From the NCBI GenBank assembly GCA_028671895.1, contig CM053796.1:36888860-36952859 (forward strand): a stretch of DNA of 64,000 nucleotides, given 5' to 3'. The position numbers were made by a program, and so were the translations under genes. The stretch is from Oenanthe sinensis. Taxonomy: Eukaryota; Streptophyta; Magnoliopsida; Apiales; Apiaceae. Numbering within the stretch: the first letter of the stretch is position 1; every line of letters begins with the position of its first letter. The notes below the pieces were generated by a model. It was not told the DNA's origin, did not search any database, and was given only the letters and a program-made list of their open reading frames with translations. Positions 11,580 to 23,232 of the stretch are shown piece after piece.

Positions 11580-12558
11580 TAGACCTGATAATTCGGGTAA
11601 ACGGTTCGGTTTCGGATCGGATTAATTTCGGATCGGATCATTTTTCGGTTATAATATATTTTTATTCGGTTCGGATCGGATCGGATGAGATTCGGTTCAG
11701 ATCCAGTTTCGGTTTTGCGTAAATTGAATCAGTTTCGGTTCGGATCGGTCCAGTTTCGGTTCGGATCGGTCCGATTTCGGTTTGGGTCAAAATCGGATTA
11801 AAATTCGGATGAATTTCGGATAAAAATCGGATTAAATTCGGTTCGTATATTTTAGGATTTCTTATTTTAAATTAGATTTTGTTTGGATTTAAAAGTTAAG
11901 TTCGGATTAATATTAAATTAATTTGAATTATCGTTGAATTTAAATAAAGATCATTAAGTTAGTTTGACAAATTATAGTTAAAATTTGATAAAATAATATT
12001 GAACAAAATAATTATCTTGATTAAGTAATATATTTCTTCATTTCAGACTTTGGTCAATATGATAACAGAAATGTTCCCTAAATTCTGTAATATAACAATA
12101 TTTAAAAAAAATCTTGATGTCCAAATAAAAATATAAATAAATTTTATATGTACATATATAATATACAATATTTATTTCTTATTAAAATATGAATTTATAT
12201 TCACTTTTCTTTACTTTCTAGAAAATTCAAAATAAATGATATTCTTAATATTTAATATTTTATTTTACGAACACATGTATTATATGTATGAATTATGTAC
12301 TCCCTCCGTCCCGGCCAAATGTTTACATTTGGTCCGGGCACGGAGACCAAGGATAGTGGGTGTAATAGTGATTTTATTGTTAAAATAAATGAAATAGTGG
12401 GTGTAATAGTGTAAAGTGTTGAAAAAGTGGAGTGAAGTAGTGGATGTAATAATATATTTATTGTTAAAAGTTACTATTTTTAGTAATGTAAAGAATTGGG
12501 TGGGACGTCCCAAAAAGGAAAGTGTAAAGAATTGGTTGGGACGGAGGGAGTATAAGTG

Positions 12559-12597
<39 letters not shown>

Positions 12598-12951
12598 CGT
12601 AACGAATCATAAGATTGTATGTATGAAATACACTTAAATTCTATAATTTAGTTTGAGCCATATTTAGTTTGTATAATTTTTTGTTAGGATTTGATCGATT
12701 TCGGGTCATTATTGGATCTGTTATTTCGGATTATTTTCGGTTAAAATTACGGTTCCGGATCATTTTCGGATCGGATCGAATCGGTTTTCGAATCATTTTC
12801 GGATTTGATTATATTGAACCGATATCGGTTCGGATCGGATTATTTCGGATTCGGTTACACTTTCGGATTATCAAATTCGGATACAAAATCGGATTCGGTT
12901 CCCAACATTTCGGGTCGGTTCTTCGGGTCCAGACCCAATTTGCCAGGTCTA
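11580..12951. mobile_element. Non-autonomous hAT element with TTCGGATCGG arrays
   Basis: A perfect 8-bp duplication TTACCAAG lies at 11572-11579 and 12952-12959. The ends are TAGACCTG and its inverse CAGGTCTA. Both subterminal zones (about 11600-11850 and 12690-12925) are dense in TTCGGATCGG/GGTTCGG iterations, likely transposase-binding arrays. There is no transposase. A Stowaway MITE is nested at 12300-12550, followed by a (TA)n run at about 12559-12592. Confidence 0.85.
12300..12550 (+). mobile_element. Stowaway (Tc1/mariner) MITE, copy 1
   Basis: 251 bp, with inverted ends CTCCCTCCGTCCC / GGGACGGAGGGAG and TA duplications at 12298-12299 and 12551-12552, diagnostic of Stowaway MITEs. It reads as the reverse complement of the copy at 18322-18572, with no difference that I could find by eye. 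Nested in the hAT element 11580-12951. Confidence 0.92.
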
Positions 12952-12959
12952 TTACCAAG

Positions 12960-14960
12960 TACTTTAAACATTAATAATCAGATTACAATATAATTCAATA
13001 ATGTTTGGACAAAGTCACAGAGTATTACTTTATACACCTAGCTATACTAAAATGATTAATGACAATCGCGTAGCAAACGTTTTGAGATATACATTAAAAT
13101 TATTAAACTATATTTTTAAAATAAAATAAACTACCAAAAGACATGTAAACAAAAAATAAAGTCTAACAAATATATTAAAAAAGATATGGTCTTCTGTTGC
13201 ATGTTTTTTGAAAAAATTATTTATAACACTTTCGATATCAACTTCATTCAAAAGATCACTTTCAATTGTCACAAAATCAATTTCATATAAGGTGGTATAA
13301 ATTGGGTCCTAAATCTGTGCGGTCGCTCATCCCGCGCTACCCAGCGCCGCCCCTAATTAATGACCGCCCCTGATTAATGAAGACATCTCTCTAATCAGAA
13401 ATAAGAAATTAATTATAATAGAAAAAGGGGTACGACTTGCTTGATTAGAAAACAATATACATGCACATACATATACTGATATACATTGAAGAGGAACAAG
13501 GAGAAGTGACATATAACACCACCACCACAACAAGGTATATGTGTGTTTGTATCTGCGATCTTCATGGTATATAAGTTTTGATGCTTTCTTTTATGTTGGT
13601 CAATGCACAAACTATTATGACTTGTAATTGGAAAAACCTTTGAATTGTATTATGTTTCAGGATCTTGTTGTGATTTTCTGTAACAAAGTTTCGTGCATGT
13701 TTACTGTTCTTTAAGGTTCTTATCATCATTTCACAGATATGTTAGATGATTCCGGTGGAGGTACTTCCTCGACTTGCATCCACCGTTAGATTTTTCAAAG
13801 AACTTCATGATCTTCAACAATTTCGAAAACTTGAGCTCTCCAAGAAAAAAACCATTTCAAATCTTACTACTAAGACTCCTTTCCGGTTCAAATTCTAACT
13901 GGAATTTTTTTTGTTTTTGCATACACTCTGGTTCTGAGTGCGACGTATGTGATTTGGTCTTTTTATTAGAGCATATATTTCATAAATAAGAGATTTGGGA
14001 TCTTTTTGGAACAAAAAGAAAAAAGGATATTCCTAGAAGGGTGTTTATTGTTTAAAGATGTCAAAGAAAGGTAGGGTACAATACGAGTGAGAAATACAAT
14101 CCATTTGACACAAAAAGATACTATAAGGTCACTAGAAAGTTACAGAAGATCATGATCAACTATAGTAGCCCAAATTTTAGATACTGAATTGCATTATATA
14201 TTATTTTGAATATTTTTAAAAGAACTTGATGTTGCTCTTTGTATTATACCAAGTGCTGGACAAGCACTTCAGCATCAATCAATCAGTGATTATTTAACTC
14301 TTCAGTTTCCCCGATGGTTACTAGGATTGTTGCCATCTTAATCTTCATCAGTGCTCTGTCGATTAGGCACTTTTGAATTGCAGGCTAACATGCTGTAACA
14401 ATATCTCTATTTATCGTAACTCCCTTCATAGTGTTGTTCGGTATAATTGAGATGGATACATGCACAATATAAGCACAGCCTCTTTGTTAAAAGAAACCTC
14501 ATAAAAAGGTTATGTACTGAATATACGTTGTTCTGAAATTATGTAGTTATATCTTTATGTTTTACAATTACTTTGAAGTAGAGGAAGAGTGATCCTGCCC
14601 TCATTTGGAAGAAAGATGTCCTCTTTATTTGGCTGTTTTTCCTCAAAGAAAGATGCACATCAACCACTATCCAAGGAGCGGGCTATTCTTGCGTCTGAAA
14701 CCACTTGTGAGTATATAGGCAAATAATCACCAAGAACATTGTTAGTATACTTCATCTATAAGTCTACCCCTTCATCAATTTTTTTTCACGAGTATTCACT
14801 TGTGAGAATACTGTGTACGCATCCTTCTACATGCTCTTTGGAATGAATAGTAATGATTTAAAACATAATGTATGGCTATACAAATATTCTTGAACATGAG
14901 TGACACTTCAAAGCTTCCGGTATCAGAATATCAGAATACAATTCAAACCAAGTGAATGGC
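12960..14960. other. Intergenic with possible exon remnants
   Basis: Mostly AT-rich. Two small plus-strand stretches look exon-like but belong to no recognised gene. One is 13737-13789, after an acceptor TTTCACAG, reading MLDDSGGGTSSTCIHR-stop. The other is 14616-14706, reading MSSLFGCFSSKKDAHQPLSK... up to a GTGAGT donor. They may be captured or decayed gene pieces. Around 13335-13380 a GC-rich patch carries a short tandem CCGCCCCT-ATTAATGA. Confidence 0.3.
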
Positions 14961-15244
14961 TACAATCGCTATTTTAAGGGAAGAGATCTGTTAATTTTAC
15001 TATTTTTCTTTATGTTTATTATATCAACTGAGGCGTGCTATTGAAGAGGATATTTGTGAATGAAATTTGTTTCTCTTTTATCCCTAACTTCTCTCTAGAG
15101 TCTATGCTGAGACTTAAAATCAGCTTCACACACACATCAATAAAAAAAAGCTGACGATTAATGTTTTTGAACACATGTTCCAGATATGATGGCAATTTAT
15201 ATGCATAGATTCATGAGAAATGATTGTGTATATGCTGAATTTAC

Positions 15245-15655
15245 CTGGTTCTTCAACACGTCATATATATCTGTTGATAACCATAATCTACTATGTTTGC
15301 CTGGCTTGTCAGGAGAGTTGTTACGTGCAATTTTTCTTCCAGTATGCTGAAGCAGATGATCCATCTTCAACTCATCCCAATCATTGATCATTAGTAAACA
15401 TCTCTTCTTCAGAACATCAATATTATGATTGACGTTGGAATAATAGGTTTTGAGTATCTCTTTTACCTTCCATCCGATGAAAAAGCAAGCAATATCCAGA
15501 AATATATCTTGTAGATCAGGAACCAATTTCAATGCATCAAAGCTAGTCGCACGTTTTTTCACAGCATCTTCAATAGTTTCAGTTTCAGTCTCCGTGTTAT
15601 ATAGTAGATAATCCCAATTATTTTGAAATCTGTGAATTGAATCCCAATTTAACAT
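15245..15655 (-). pseudogene. TNL fragment: C-JID tail fused to an ARC2 segment
   Basis: Reads DYLLYNTETETETIEDAVKK, then SFDALKLVPDLQDIFLDIAC (RNBS-D region), a winged-helix segment, and KHSRLWLSTDIYDVLKNQ up to a GTAAAT donor at 15244. The MHD box is degraded (KMDHLLQHTG instead of MHDLLRDMG). The 5' part of the C-JID and all further exons are missing. It matches, with the same fusion point, the exon at 41232-41981 of the big TNL; the flank 14960-15244 also matches 41010-41230. This is a stray duplicate, extended by an extra GAAACT-type repeat (TETETET). Confidence 0.8.
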
Positions 15656-15945
15656 ACATATTGATTTAATTTGACTGTATAGTAAAAAAAAAATTAATTA
15701 TTTTTTTTAAATGAGAAGAACCAATTTTCAAAAATAATAATTTTATTTATGCAATCAAAACTCATAAAAATATGTGTTAGAAAATTAAACGGCAAATAAT
15801 AAAAAATAGAGGAAATATTAAAATTAATAAATACTTAATAATAATAAAATTAATTATAAAAAATTAAAGATACCAAAATATTGATCTTAAATAATATTGA
15901 AGAAAATCAGGCCACACAGGTGATCCTAGATAAAAGAAGAGTTTT

Positions 15946-16078
15946 CAACGATGTGATTCTACCGTTGAATGGAGTCTGGATTTAAAAAAACCTTTCCGTG
16001 TTTTGTAACTCAACGATGTGATTCTGTCGTTGAATGGAGTCCGAATTTTAAAAAAAAAACTTTCCGTGTTTTGTAACT
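15946..16078. repeat. Tandem duplication, two units of about 65-68 bp
   Basis: The unit starts CAACGATGTGATTCT and ends TTTCCGTGTTTTGTAACT. It appears at 15946-16010 and 16011-16078, differing by a few substitutions and an A-run length. No coding potential. Confidence 0.85.
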
Positions 16079-17221
16079 GAGAAAAGACAGTTTTTTCACT
16101 GTTTTTCCTGAGGAAAGAGACTCTTATTTAAACGACATATGTTAAAGTATAAAATGAAATTTACCCTAGTTGAAATTTACCCTAGTTTAAAAATCGCGAA
16201 AAGCCGGGATTTTAAAACTAGCCATTTCCCTATCTATCACTATAATTTTAATTTATGAGTGAAACTTAAGAAATATGTTTTTATACTTATAACAATCTTA
16301 ATTAATGTTTAGACTAATTTTTATTGACTTAAACTATTTTTTATCATTATATTTTTAGGTATATAATATTATTGTAATTTTAAAATTTTAAGTGAATTGA
16401 TTATGCAAATAATTTTATTAAATATCTAATTAACTAACGTAAATAGTATATTTAATATAAGCATACATTTCTTACGTAGCGGCTTAAAATTTTTTAAAAC
16501 TAATTTTTGAGCTTTATGGTTAAACTCTACTCCGACTTCCGTGCCGCCTATCTATTTGCATAGCATATAGCCAAAAACCAGCCCCCTTTATTCAAATACT
16601 GTAATACGAAGTACATAGAAGTTAGTTTATAACTAAAAAATTAGTTCCTTTTAAATCATATATTTGTCTATTGTAATTTATTTATTTATATAAAAAGAGA
16701 GTTCAGATCAATTATTCTTTTTTAGTTAAAAATTGAAAATTTATTGCAGAATATATTATTTATTGAGCTGACTTAGTAGCGCTTCACGACAATTTATGTT
16801 TTTATTTTTCATGTTTTTATCACGTATCATGTATTTTTAAAAATTTGTCTAAAAAAATTTATGTGTTGTTACCAATTTGAGTAATGACAAGTATCACAAA
16901 AAAATGATATATAAAAGTTTTTATGTAATTATTTTATAATCGAAATTTGTAATAGGGGTGCGGCTAACAAAAACGTAATTAAGATATATTTAATATATTT
17001 CATTTTATATTATTAAATATTTTATTTATACTATTTAATATTTAATTTATAATATTTTTAAATAAATATTTTTAATATTAAAATTAAAATATATATTTCA
17101 ATATATTATAAAAAATTGAATATAAAATTTACTTAAATTAACGGTTTAATTAATCGATTCAGGTCATGCGTAGCACGACTATGTTCCCTTTTTTCCTTTA
17201 GGAGAGATATAAATGACAGAT
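16079..17221. other. AT-rich intergenic stretch
   Basis: No gene, RNA or bounded element seen. Several long A/T-only runs around 16970-17130. Confidence 0.5.
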
Positions 17222-17466
17222 TGCAATTGGTGGAGGGATGGGAAAAAATTCGATCCGACGGATACCCGATCCAAAATTCAAAAATTTGAATTTATCGAAC
17301 TCGATTTTTTAGATTTGAATTTGGATCTAATATTTAGACCCGAAATTTTTTGGATTTTGATTTGGATTTGAGTTATACTTATCCAAAATCCAATCCGATA
17401 TCCGAAATTCGATCCGAACCCGAAACCCAAGAAAATCCTGAATTATATATATATATATATATATAT

Positions 17467-18140
17467 AGGGTCTTGCTCAAATAGAAAATAACTTAGAATA
17501 GAAAATAAAAAATAAGATCTACACCACATATTCAATCTAATCTAATGGCAAGGGGGCGCATCCACACACAAATCAAATACACCCTCATACACCCAATCTC
17601 ACATAATCCCTCCATTTTTAATTTGATTTTTCCCGTTAATTAGTGAAGTTTTTTTCAAATCTAACTTCACCACATTTTTCTCCATCTCCCAACAATCAGT
17701 TTGCATACCATATGTGATATATTCCGGTGACTTTTATTTTTTCGACGATTTTCATTATTTTTTGTGAACCCAGGATATATAATTTAGTGATTTCTGTAAT
17801 ACAAATTAGTGATTTCTATAATACAAATTAGTGGTTTCTGTGATATATTTTAGTGATTGAAGTTTGAATCTGATAAGTGATGAATTTATTTTAATTATAA
17901 ATTATATTTGCCGAAATATAACACATATGGTATGAAAACTGATCATTGGGAGATGAAAAAAAATGTGGTGAAGTTAGATTTGAAAAAAACTTTGCCAATT
18001 GACGGGAAAAATCAAATTAAAAACGGAGGAGAATAGATGGGATTGTGTGTGTGAGGGTGTATATAATTTGTGTGTGGGTGCGGCATGTATAATGATAAGG
18101 TTTTCTATTTCTCATTTAAGCTATTTTCTATTTGAGCAGG

Positions 18141-18146
<6 letters not shown>
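17467..18146. mobile_element. Foldback MITE with long terminal inverted repeats
   Basis: The ends are AGGGTCTTGCTCAAATAGAA and, inverted, AGGGTCCTGCTCAAATAGAA. The arms continue for over 200 bp; for example TCTCCCAA and CATATGTG blocks near 17685-17720 reappear inverted at about 17920-17960. The element is embedded in (TA)n on both sides, so the target duplication cannot be read. Long arms suggest a Mutator-type or foldback origin. Confidence 0.75.
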
Positions 18147-18181
<35 letters not shown>

Positions 18182-18321
18182 ATAACTAATATAACTAATA
18201 TATATTATTATAATATTTATAATATATGAATTGTTTATAAATATATAAATATATATATATATATATAATTTTATTAGTATATATATAATATAATATAAAT
18301 TTATGTAATATTATATATATA

Positions 18322-18572
18322 CTCCCTCCGTCCCAACCAATTCTTTACACTTTCCTTTTTGGGACGTCCCACCCAATTCTTTACATTACTAAAAATAGTA
18401 ACTTTTAACAATAAATATATTATTACATCCACTACTTCACTCCACTTTTTCAACACTTTACACTATTACACCCACTATTTCATTTATTTTAACAATAAAA
18501 TCACTATTACACCCACTATCCTTGGTCTCCGTGCCCGGACCAAATGTAAACATTTGGCCGGGACGGAGGGAG
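18322..18572 (-). mobile_element. Stowaway (Tc1/mariner) MITE, copy 2
   Basis: Same 251 bp as the copy at 12300-12550 but inverted, with TA at 18320-18321 and 18573-18574. By eye the two are identical along their length, which points to recent activity or gene conversion. Confidence 0.92.
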
Positions 18573-18769
18573 TATATATTATACATTATTTAGTAAAAAA
18601 ATATTTTTTTATTTAATTTTCGGATTAAGACTTTGGGTTTCGTGTAAATCTGAATCTGATCCGAAATCCGTTGAATCAGGTTTTGACTTTGAATTTCGTG
18701 CTTTTTTAAGTTCAGATAAAATTTTCAGGTTTATATTTGGATTTTGTGAAACCCAACCTGATGCAATTG

Positions 18770-19996
18770 TCATGTATAGTCCCATCAAAAAACAAATGAA
18801 TGGAGTGCAACGATTATTATTACTAATTCATGCATTTTATGCAGGGTTTAGTAGAAAAACGGAATAGTACCGGAACCGATAAAAATCGATTCAAATAAAA
18901 TTAATTTATAATTAAAATTGAAAAATTAAAAATTGAACCTTTTAATTATTTCGGTTTCGATTTTAGGTTAAAACTGATCCAAAAAAATTGAATCGAATCG
19001 TTTATTAAAATAAATAAATATATTTATACTATATCATTACAGCTGTAAGAGCAAATGTTTGGTCCGTCGTCGGTTTAGTATTTTTGTGTTCCACTCAATT
19101 TCAAATATACATGTGTCTTCTACTCAATTTCAAACACATGCTTTTAATTAATAAACAACTATCATTAGTCAAACTCTTTAATTTATTTAATACCATAATT
19201 TATTAATTAAATTTTATGAATATTAAAATAATATTATTATTTTATTTATATTAATTAAATTTTATTATTGTGTTCTATCTATATTATATATACTTTTATA
19301 TTATATTACTCTAAACTGACTTCTTTTTTAATTAGAATATAGAATTGTACTCATATCTAATAGCATATTTCAATTTTCTCATCGTTCAAACACTTTAATT
19401 TATTTAAAATTGTATTTTTATAATAAAATTTTTTGAATATTAAAATTATAATAATATTATATATATATATATTAAAACATACTCTTTTATTTAAATTTTA
19501 ATTAAAATATTTTTTAATATATTCCAAACTCTTTTTATTAATATTTTGCACGGGTTATTAATCTATATTAATTAATATAAATATATAACAATATATTAAT
19601 GAGAATTTAAACACATAATATAAATATGATTCAAAAATAATTTATGTCATGTACAACATTACATAAAAAATATTAATAACATAAATAATTAAATTAAATA
19701 TTTAATTTATTTAAAATATATAATATATTATTTATTATTTATTATTTTTCTTTCGTGATTTGCCCGAGTTACGGGCTATACACATAACATATATTAGCCA
19801 AGAAAGGAATGTGAATAATTGAATGACTTATGTAACATTCAATTAAATAACGCACAATGCAAAAACAAGAACCAGCATTTTACTTCCACCATGTGATCCA
19901 CTAATTAAATAATACCACTAGACAAGTTTCAGCAGTCAAATTTTGTTTGAGCTCTAAACAATATTACATAATGAGGAGACTTTGAGATGAGCAAAC
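18770..19996. other. AT-rich intergenic stretch 3' of a TNL remnant
   Basis: No gene seen. A GGTTTCGATTTTAGG-type patch near 18860-18990 resembles the arrays of the hAT-like elements and may be a decayed end. Several A/T-only tracts lie at 19190-19740. Confidence 0.45.
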
Positions 19997-20544
19997 CTGA
20001 CAGAGTCGTTTTGTGAGTTTAAATTTCTCCAAACAAAGGATTCTAATGGAAGGGAGTGCCTCCAAGCCTTGAATATATGTCAAACCCATACAATTTCTCA
20101 AATCAAGCTCCCTTAAAACAGTGAATTGTTCCAAGCCTGGAATCTCTGTCAATTTCTTACAACAACATCCTAGGTCCAATGTCTCCAGGTGTTTCAAATT
20201 GGATAGATCTGGTAATATTTCTAGAGATGAACAGTCATGTGGCCGTATTACTTTGAGATTAGGAGGAAGTTTTGGAATGGAAAGCAGAGAGTAACAAAAA
20301 GATAGATCAAGAGATTGTAGGTTTGACAGCTGACTAATACCAGATGGCAGGCAGTGATACCAGATAATATCAATACTTGCAATGATAATGCAATCTGGCA
20401 TGCTTCTATATCAGGAACCTTTTTTAACTTAGTAGCATGTAGCATCCTCAACCTTGTAAGCTTCCACAGCTGATCCGGTAATCTTTTAAGTTGGCTACAT
20501 CTTTCAATACTAAGAACTTCCGGGGATCTTAGGTTGCAAATGGT
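19997..20544 (-). pseudogene. TNL LRR exon, C-terminal part (frameshifted)
   Basis: Leucine-rich repeats such as LSNLQSLDLSFCYSLLSIPK and LRELDLRNCMGLTYIQGLEA end in KRLCQ before a GTTTGC donor, exactly as in the other LRR exons of this window. A frameshift near 20340 separates LSLQVLILSGITAC from the GISQLSNLQ repeat. At 20544 the LRR sequence breaks off into transposon-derived DNA. Confidence 0.8.
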
Positions 20545-21108
20545 TAATGTATTATAATTATAAATGAATTAAGATTGCGTTTGTGAACATTTATTTCAAT
20601 TCAAATGATGGATTTCAAATGACGGATTTTGAGTTTGTCATTTTAAATTATGAGATTGATACGAATATTTGAATTTTTAGAATTCAAATGAATCCAAATT
20701 CAAATTCTTATGATTATCCTTAATCAAATCTAAAATCAATATATATATATATATAAAGGAGGATCCAATGAGGAGTCTGAGACTCTGGCAACAATGTCTG
20801 GTTCAGGTACTACCAGGTGGGAAGAGTAATTACTAATTGGAAGACGTTCCAAACAGATTTGGTGGCAAGGTTTGAGAACGTGGAAACTATGGATGTTCAA
20901 GACCAATTCAATAAGCTCAAACAAACAGGAATAGTGGCTGATTATGAAGATAAATTCAAAGAACTACGGGCCTTGGTTTTGTCGAAAAATAAGGGGTTTA
21001 ATGAGGAGTATTTTATATCAAGCTTCATTAGTAGGTTAAAAGATTATATAAGGGGTCTGTGAAAATGTTCAGGCCGCAAAATTTGAGTGATGCTGTTTAT
21101 TTGGCCAA
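20545..21108 (+). mobile_element. Insertion with a Ty3/gypsy gag fragment
   Basis: The plus strand at 20817-21107 reads WKTFQTDLVARFENVETMDV, then FNKLKQTGIVADYEDKFKEL and FISSFISRLKDYIRGL, the retrotransposon gag (capsid) core. It lacks LTRs, zinc knuckle and pol. It differs in sequence from the gag at 25718-26872, so it is another family. The left part (20545-20760) is AT-rich with repeated TTCAAATGATGGATTTCAAA-like motifs. It separates two LRR fragments. Confidence 0.65.
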
Positions 21109-21630
21109 ACTATGAATTTCTGTCAAACCACTGCAATATGTAAGGTTCAATATCTCCAACTGTTTCAAATTGGATAGATTTGGTAATCTTTCCGTACATG
21201 TACAACCATATGCAGTTATCTGTTTCAGATTAGGAGGAAGTTCTGCAATCGACAACAGATGACGACAATATCTAAGATCAAGATTTTTCAGTGAAGTCAG
21301 GTTGCATATGGTGTCTGGAAGAGTCTGAAGGTTCTTGTTATTACTTAAACTTAGCTCAACAAGCTGACTAAGACGTCCAATCGAAACTGGTAATGTTGAA
21401 ACAATTAGTCCCCAGGCGTTGAGCTCTTTTAGGGACTCAATGTTCCCCAATTCTACAGGCAGTGTTTCCAAACTGGTGCAATTGCCGATACTTAAAACTT
21501 CCAATGCTCTCAATTTGCAAATTGTGTCTGGTAGGGTTTTAAGGTTCTCGTTATTACTTAAATTAGCTCAACAAGCTTACTAAGACGCCCGATCGAATCC
21601 GGTAATTTTGAAACGGTCAGTCCCCAAGCA
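21109..21630 (-). pseudogene. TNL LRR fragment, left of the gypsy insertion
   Basis: Reads AWGLTVSKLPDSIGRLSKLV, then a 1-base deletion (AAATTAGC against AAACTTAGC in the next repeat), then repeats of the type NLKTLPDTICKLRALEVLSI, ending SGLTEIHSLA at the junction with the gag fragment. It continues the LRR exon at 27240-27980 across the retrotransposon: TELYD at the right side joins LYAWGLTV here after removal of the element and one TAAAG copy. Confidence 0.8.
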
Positions 21631-21635
21631 TAAAG

Positions 21636-21908
21636 TGATGCAGAGAAGCTAGGTATATTGTATGTATATGTAAGTATAGATTGACAACCAGAAGAAATGT
21701 AACAGAATAGAGAGAGATAGTTAGAGAGAGTCAGAGAGAGAGAGATTTAGAAGAAGTTTGTGAATATTCAACATAACATCCCCGGTACTACATTTCAGTA
21801 TTTATACTAAGAATTGAAATACAATTTGTGCAATATGTACGTAACAGCTGAACTTCTCGCCTTTGACCTTGTTTGACTTAAATGTGCATTTTACTTAAAA
21901 CCACATCA
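21636..21908 (-). repeat. 3' LTR of the gypsy element
   Basis: Begins TGATGCAG and ends CACATCA on the plus strand, 273 bp. A TATA-like TATTTATACT (plus) lies near 21800. A few differences from the partner at 26962-27234 indicate a moderately old insertion. Confidence 0.9.
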
Positions 21909-21980
21909 TATCTCCCTCCTCAATGAAGACTTGACCTCAAGGCTTTTGTAAAATTGGGAAGTCCGGAAAGTTGTTAAAAG

Positions 21981-23232
21981 AGGGGATTGAGGCAGTTTTA
22001 ATGCAAGATGGTCACCCTCTAGCATTTCTAAGCAAGACTTTGGGTCCCAGATGGCAAAAAACTTTTAGTTTATGAAAAGGAATTGTTGGCTATTGTGTGT
22101 GCAGTCCAAAAATGGGAGCAGTATCTGTGTGGTAATCATTTTATAATCAAAATTGATCAAAAGAGTTTGAAGTGGATGTTACAACAAAGAATTTCAACTC
22201 CCTTTCAACACTTCTGGTTATAACTGCTAGCTAGTCTTCCCTTTGCCCGAGTAATGGGATTTGATTACGAAATACAATATAAAGGAGGGTTGGAGAATAA
22301 AGTTACAGATGCCCTGTCCAGAGTACAAGGTTCAGAGGTCTTATATATGGCTATCTCAGTTGTACAATTTGACTTGGAGCATATGATTCAGAATAACTAT
22401 CAACTTGATCATACATTAGTCGAAACCATTCAACAGCTGCAACAAGGTACAATGCACCCAAAATATCACTGGAAGCAAGGGTTCCTCAGGAGAAAGGATA
22501 AAATTGTTATTGGTCCAGATATTCAACTTAAGAATAACATCATGGACTGGCAACATAACTCAGTCAAGGGAGGCCATGCTGGTAGAGAAGTAACCTTACA
22601 AAGGATTAAGGGTCTCTTTTATTGGCCTCGTATGACTCAAGATGTGCGGCAGAAGGTTAGACAGTGCAAGGTTTGTCAAGCGTCAAAGTATGATACAAGT
22701 GCTTATCCGGGACTTCTTCAGCCTCTTCCAATTCCAACAGAGGTGTGGGTAGATATCTCAATGGATTTTATAACTGGTTTGCCTAAATCAAATGGCAAGG
22801 AGGTTATTTTTGTAGTGGTTGACAGATTGAGTAAATATTCTCATTTTATGGCTCTTCCTATTGCTTTTACTGCTCCTATGATGGCTCAAGTCTATTTGGA
22901 TCAAGTGTTTAGACTCCATGGATGGCCTCAATCAATTGTTAGTGATAAAGATCCAATATTCTTAAGCCAATTCTGGAAATCCTTGTTTACATTACATGGT
23001 ACTGAATTTCTTTTATCGTCAACTTACCATCCACAAACAGATGGTCAAACTGAAGTTGTTAATAGATGTTTGGAAGGCTACCTCAGATGCATGTGTGCAG
23101 ATACTCCTAAAGAATGGACTGTTTGGTTACCATTGGCAGAATGGTGGTTCAACACACATTTTCACTCTGCTTTGCAGCAAACCCCTTATGAGGTAGTGTA
23201 CAATCAAGTTCCTCCTTTGCACTTACCGTATC
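21981..23232 (+). pseudogene. Gypsy RNase H and integrase (inverted block, part 1)
   Basis: Starts in RNase H (GIEAVLMQDGHPLAFLSKTL), with a frameshift near 22065 and a stop near 22220. Then FDYEIQYKGGLENKVTDALS leads into the integrase. The integrase has a zinc-binding HX-H-CX2C region (GHAGREVTLQRI, CKVCQASKY) and the DDE core: MDFITGLPKS, SDKDPIF and, further on, HPQTDGQTEVVNR with the conserved glutamate. It is cut at 23232 by a solo LTR and resumes at 24897. Upstream RT is absent. Confidence 0.85.

Larger units (their letters stand above)
17230..18761. mobile_element. hAT-like element hosting two nested MITEs
   Basis: A perfect 8-bp repeat TGCAATTG lies at 17222-17229 and 18762-18769. 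The zones just inside carry iterated GATCCGA / AAATCC-type motifs (17245-17430 and 18620-18755). The inverted ends are poor, so the call rests on the 8-bp duplication and the arrays. It contains a foldback MITE (17467-18146) and a Stowaway MITE (18322-18572). No transposase. Confidence 0.55.

Noticed and set aside
12280..12637. Frames of about 75 residues in the Stowaway copies, identical at 12.3 and 18.4 kb
   Set aside because: Their identity comes from the two MITE copies. Stowaway MITEs do not encode proteins and the frames start or end outside the element.
18850..19020. Possible further hAT-like end (GGAACCGATAAAAATCG, TTTCGGTTTCGATT)
   Set aside because: Resembles the arrays of other elements, but no second end or 8-bp duplication was found; the same holds for 53995-54125.
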